Shown in pieces: positions 15,066-16,734 of a DNA stretch of 16,734 nucleotides. The stretch spans positions 1 through 16,734 of the forward strand of contig JAGCNK010000179.1 in assembly GCA_017645985.1 (NCBI GenBank), given 5' to 3'. The first letter of the stretch is position 1. Each line of letters starts with the position of its first letter. The position numbers and the translations under genes were made by a program. The DNA is from Bacteroidales bacterium (GTDB taxonomy: Bacteria; Bacteroidota; Bacteroidia; Bacteroidales; UBA3824). The notes beneath the pieces are model-generated. The model made no database searches, was not told the origin of the DNA, and saw only the letters and a list, made by a program, of their open reading frames with translations.

Positions 15066-15725
15066 ATGAAGCATATATTATTGTCGCTTATATTGTTGTG
15101 TAGCGCCACGGTGCTGATAGCGCAGACCAAGCAGGTCTACGACGAGGATTTTGTGTTTACCGACGGCCTCTATCTCAACAAGGAGCAGATGCAGCAAAAC
15201 CGACCGGTGGACAAGGCGCGTATCAAGTCGCAGATTGATCCCGAAGACCTCGCCTTCTTCGACTACCTCACGCAGCAGAGCACTGTCACCATCTACAACG
15301 AGGTGGGAGCGGAGGTAACGGTGAAGACATCGTCGCTCTGGGGCTACTGCTCGGGCGGCATCATCTATATTAATTACAACGGATATTTCAACCGTGTGGG
15401 CATCGTGGGCAGCATCTGCCATTTTTTGGGAACAAAAACCTATCTTAACTCACGCGACCCATTTTACGGAGGCATGTACGGACGTTACGGCTTGTACGGT
15501 CCGGGCTACACCATGTCTACCGAGGCGCAGCAGTATCTGCTCAACTTTGAAACCGGCGAAATATTTGAATACAACACCAACAATCTGGACCACATGCTGA
15601 TGAAAGACCCCGAGCTTCACGACGAGTTTGCCGACCTCAAACGCAAGAAACGCAACGCAAAGCTCTTTTACTATATGCGCAGGTTTAACGAGAAACATCC
15701 TTTGTATGTACCAGTATATGAATAA
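15066..15725 (+). CDS. Secreted protein of unknown function with Gly/Tyr-rich loop
   Basis: I do not recognise a named family with confidence. The 219-residue product starts with a signal peptide (MKHILLSLILLCSATVLIAQ, cleavage near residue 19-20). The mature part contains DGLYLNKEQMQQNRPV, a pattern common to several Bacteroidetes exported proteins of unknown role, then a beta-rich core (TVTIYNEVGAEVTVKTSSLWGYC, IIYINYNGYFNRVG). A short Gly/Tyr-rich segment YGGMYGRYGLYGPGY occupies residues 134-148, and a charged helical C terminus (LKRKKRNAKLFYYMRRFNEKH) ends the protein. No lipobox is present: there is Cys12 in the hydrophobic segment, but no fitting context. The location would be periplasm or outer membrane. 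It is followed after 36 bp by a second secreted-protein gene without a promoter between them, so an operon is likely. Confidence 0.75.
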   Translation: MKHILLSLILLCSATVLIAQTKQVYDEDFVFTDGLYLNKEQMQQNRPVDKARIKSQIDPEDLAFFDYLTQQSTVTIYNEVGAEVTVKTSSLWGYCSGGIIYINYNGYFNRVGIVGSICHFLGTKTYLNSRDPFYGGMYGRYGLYGPGYTMSTEAQQYLLNFETGEIFEYNTNNLDHMLMKDPELHDEFADLKRKKRNAKLFYYMRRFNEKHPLYVPVYE

Positions 15726-15761
15726 TTTAATTTAACAATTCACACTATAAAACCTATTTTT

Positions 15762-16448
15762 ATGAAGATAAAGAAATTATTACTTACCGCCCTTGTGGCC
15801 CTGGTGGCTGTATCGGCGTCGTGGGCGCAGGAAAAAGTGGCTGGCGCCGACGTGATCAAAAAGTTCCTCGGAACCAAGACCCTCGTGGTGCTCGACGACA
15901 ACATTTTCAACAGCTACAACTCGGGCATCAAAAAGGCTGTGGAGAGCAGCTGGACTATCACCAAGTATGAGTACTGCTCGATGGCAGACTTTCAAAAAAA
16001 CAAGTTCAACCCGGAGTATTCTTTCCTCCTCGTTACCAAAGACTATTACAAAGACGATTCTGACAAGATGACCTACGCATTCTTGTCGCTATTGCTCGGC
16101 GGCGACTACAAGTCGGTTTACGATATGCCCACACTGGCGTCGTTCCCCTTGTCGTATTACGAGAATCAGGACTATGAGAAATACGTCTACAAGCTTGCGC
16201 CCATCGTGAAATTCATGCAAAACCACGTGAACCTCACCAAGGAGCATCCCGAACTCACCGAAAAGAACATCGTGCTCTACTACAACCGCAACGCCGAGAA
16301 ACTTGGCGACAAGAAGCTCTACATCATCAAGGAAGACCTTCCCAAAGACCTCAACACCGCAGCCAAGGTAAAACCCATCTACGCAAAGCCGTTTGAGATA
16401 CTTGCCGAGCAAGAAGACCTTGAAAAAATAGTAAAAGCCAACGACTAA
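15762..16448 (+). CDS. Secreted protein of unknown function, ended by an in-frame TAA
   Basis: The 228-residue open frame starts with a signal peptide (MKIKKLLLTALVALVAVSASWA, cleavage near AQ-E at 22-24). I do not recognise the family. The mature part is Lys/Tyr-rich and mixed alpha/beta: GTKTLVVLDDNIFNSYNSGIKKAVESSW, SFLLVTKDYYKDD, LSLLLGGDYKSVYDMP, KNIVLYYNRNAEKLGDKKLYIIKEDLP. Parts, such as NPEYSFLLVTK, have the look of a periplasmic binding-like or chaperone-like domain, but that is not evidence of function. The stop TAA at 16446-16448 is immediately followed by 58 more codons in the same frame with normal codon use, ending at a second TAA (16623-16625). The natural gene probably ran to 16625 with about 286 residues, and this copy is either nonsense-truncated or contains a sequence error. 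It is the second gene of a pair with the one at 15066. Confidence 0.72.
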   Translation: MKIKKLLLTALVALVAVSASWAQEKVAGADVIKKFLGTKTLVVLDDNIFNSYNSGIKKAVESSWTITKYEYCSMADFQKNKFNPEYSFLLVTKDYYKDDSDKMTYAFLSLLLGGDYKSVYDMPTLASFPLSYYENQDYEKYVYKLAPIVKFMQNHVNLTKEHPELTEKNIVLYYNRNAEKLGDKKLYIIKEDLPKDLNTAAKVKPIYAKPFEILAEQEDLEKIVKAND

Positions 16449-16625
16449 AAGGCAGTGTTTGTGCACAAGGTAGGTCATCCAAAGGGAAGTCCCAAGGCAG
16501 CCCGCTGTTTTAATGTGGTGCTTGGCAACGATGGCTCGGTATACTATTTCGGTTGGCACAAGATCAGCTCCAAAGAACCAGACGGATTTCTCAAGGGCGA
16601 CTTTAAAAAATTGGGTAAGCAATAA
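16449..16625 (+). pseudogene. In-frame C-terminal remnant of the secreted protein at 15762
   Basis: In the same reading frame as the preceding gene, directly after its TAA, 58 sense codons encode KAVFVHKVGHPKGSPKAARC..., continuing NVVLGNDGSVYYFGWHKISS and ending KLGKQ before TAA at 16623-16625. Codon use resembles its neighbours, and the peptide has a normal beta-strand/turn character (GNDGSVYYFGW). No start codon with a plausible leader begins it, although two internal GTGs exist. The simplest reading is the natural C terminus cut off by a single base change to TAA. Confidence 0.6.
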
Positions 16626-16631
16626 AAAAGT

Positions 16632-16662
16632 TTTGTTTTTATAAAATTTGCCCTTATATTTG
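16632..16662 (+). promoter_or_regulatory. Consensus promoter for the last gene (probable frr)
   Basis: TTTG (16632-16635) and TATATTTG (16655-16662) are exact -33 and -7 matches with 19 nt between them. The start of transcription should be near 16669, leaving about 20 nt of A-rich leader before the ATG at 16691. The -33 element begins seven bases after the stop at 16625. Confidence 0.85.
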
Positions 16663-16690
16663 TAAAAAATTAATTTAACGAAAACATATA

Positions 16691-16734
16691 ATGAACGAAG
16701 AAGCTCAAATGTACATAGACGAGGCGGAAGAGAA
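16691..16734 (+). CDS. frr: Probable ribosome recycling factor, 5' end only
   Basis: Only the first 14 codons are present: MNEEAQMYIDEAEE, cut by the window end. This acidic amphipathic start resembles the first helix of Bacteroidetes ribosome recycling factors, which often begin MNEE followed by a helix with a similar pattern. Frr splits the post-termination ribosome together with EF-G, which would fit the translation genes elsewhere in the window. Fourteen residues are too few to be sure; any short-helix protein could begin this way. A consensus promoter and an A-rich leader support that this is a real gene start. Confidence 0.5.
   Translation, partial: MNEEAQMYIDEAEE

Noticed and set aside
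1..16734. CRISPR array, phage, insertion sequence, toxin-antitoxin or defence genes
   Set aside because: I saw no spaced direct repeats, no transposase or integrase motifs, and no small paired toxin-antitoxin frames in either strand.

Overview
The window looks like chromosomal DNA from a member of the Bacteroidetes, most likely order Bacteroidales. Four things support this. Promoters fit the Bacteroides-type primary-sigma consensus (TTTG, about 19-21 nt, TANNTTTG), most clearly before rplY and the last gene. Start codons lack Shine-Dalgarno sequences and sit behind A/T-rich stretches. One protein carries a type IX secretion (Por) C-terminal sorting domain. The housekeeping proteins (LeuS, L25, Pth, S4 protein, YfhO) have a Bacteroidales flavour. 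I cannot name a genus from sequence alone.

Layout. 1-2659: a large YfhO-family membrane protein, its start at the very window edge. 2785-5550: leuS. 5608-6549: prs, closed by a strong intrinsic terminator. 6621-8446: a translation-linked operon with a consensus promoter, a structured ~100-nt leader, rplY (L25/Ctc), a palindromic hairpin, pth, and an Hsp15-like S4 RNA-binding protein. A second palindrome at 8449-8481 separates this convergently from a minus-strand block. That block holds, from low to high coordinates, a small DUF4412-like secreted protein, a probable surface lipoprotein, a long BspA-like/DUF285 leucine-rich-repeat protein with a T9SS tail, tRNA-Leu(CAA), and two overlapping flippase-like (LPG-synthase TM family) membrane genes. 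From about 15000 the plus strand resumes with two unrecognised secreted proteins, the second interrupted by an in-frame TAA. The window ends in the first 14 codons of what is probably frr behind a consensus promoter.

How it works together. Most of the window is core information processing: Leu-tRNA charging, PRPP supply, ribosome assembly and peptidyl-tRNA rescue, a Leu tRNA, and probable ribosome recycling. Interspersed are envelope genes (YfhO, flippases, lipoprotein, T9SS cargo, secreted proteins). I see no CRISPR array, phage, transposase, toxin-antitoxin or defence island.

The most interesting non-gene signals are: (i) mutually exclusive pairings in the rplY leader; (ii) three related palindromes with arms of the form GTAG[A/G]G[A/G]CGC placed at 3' ends of transcription units; (iii) an in-frame stop followed by 58 more open, coding-like codons in the secreted gene at 15762; and (iv) a sharp base-composition change inside the leucine-rich-repeat gene. 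I did not find a clearly new multi-gene system.
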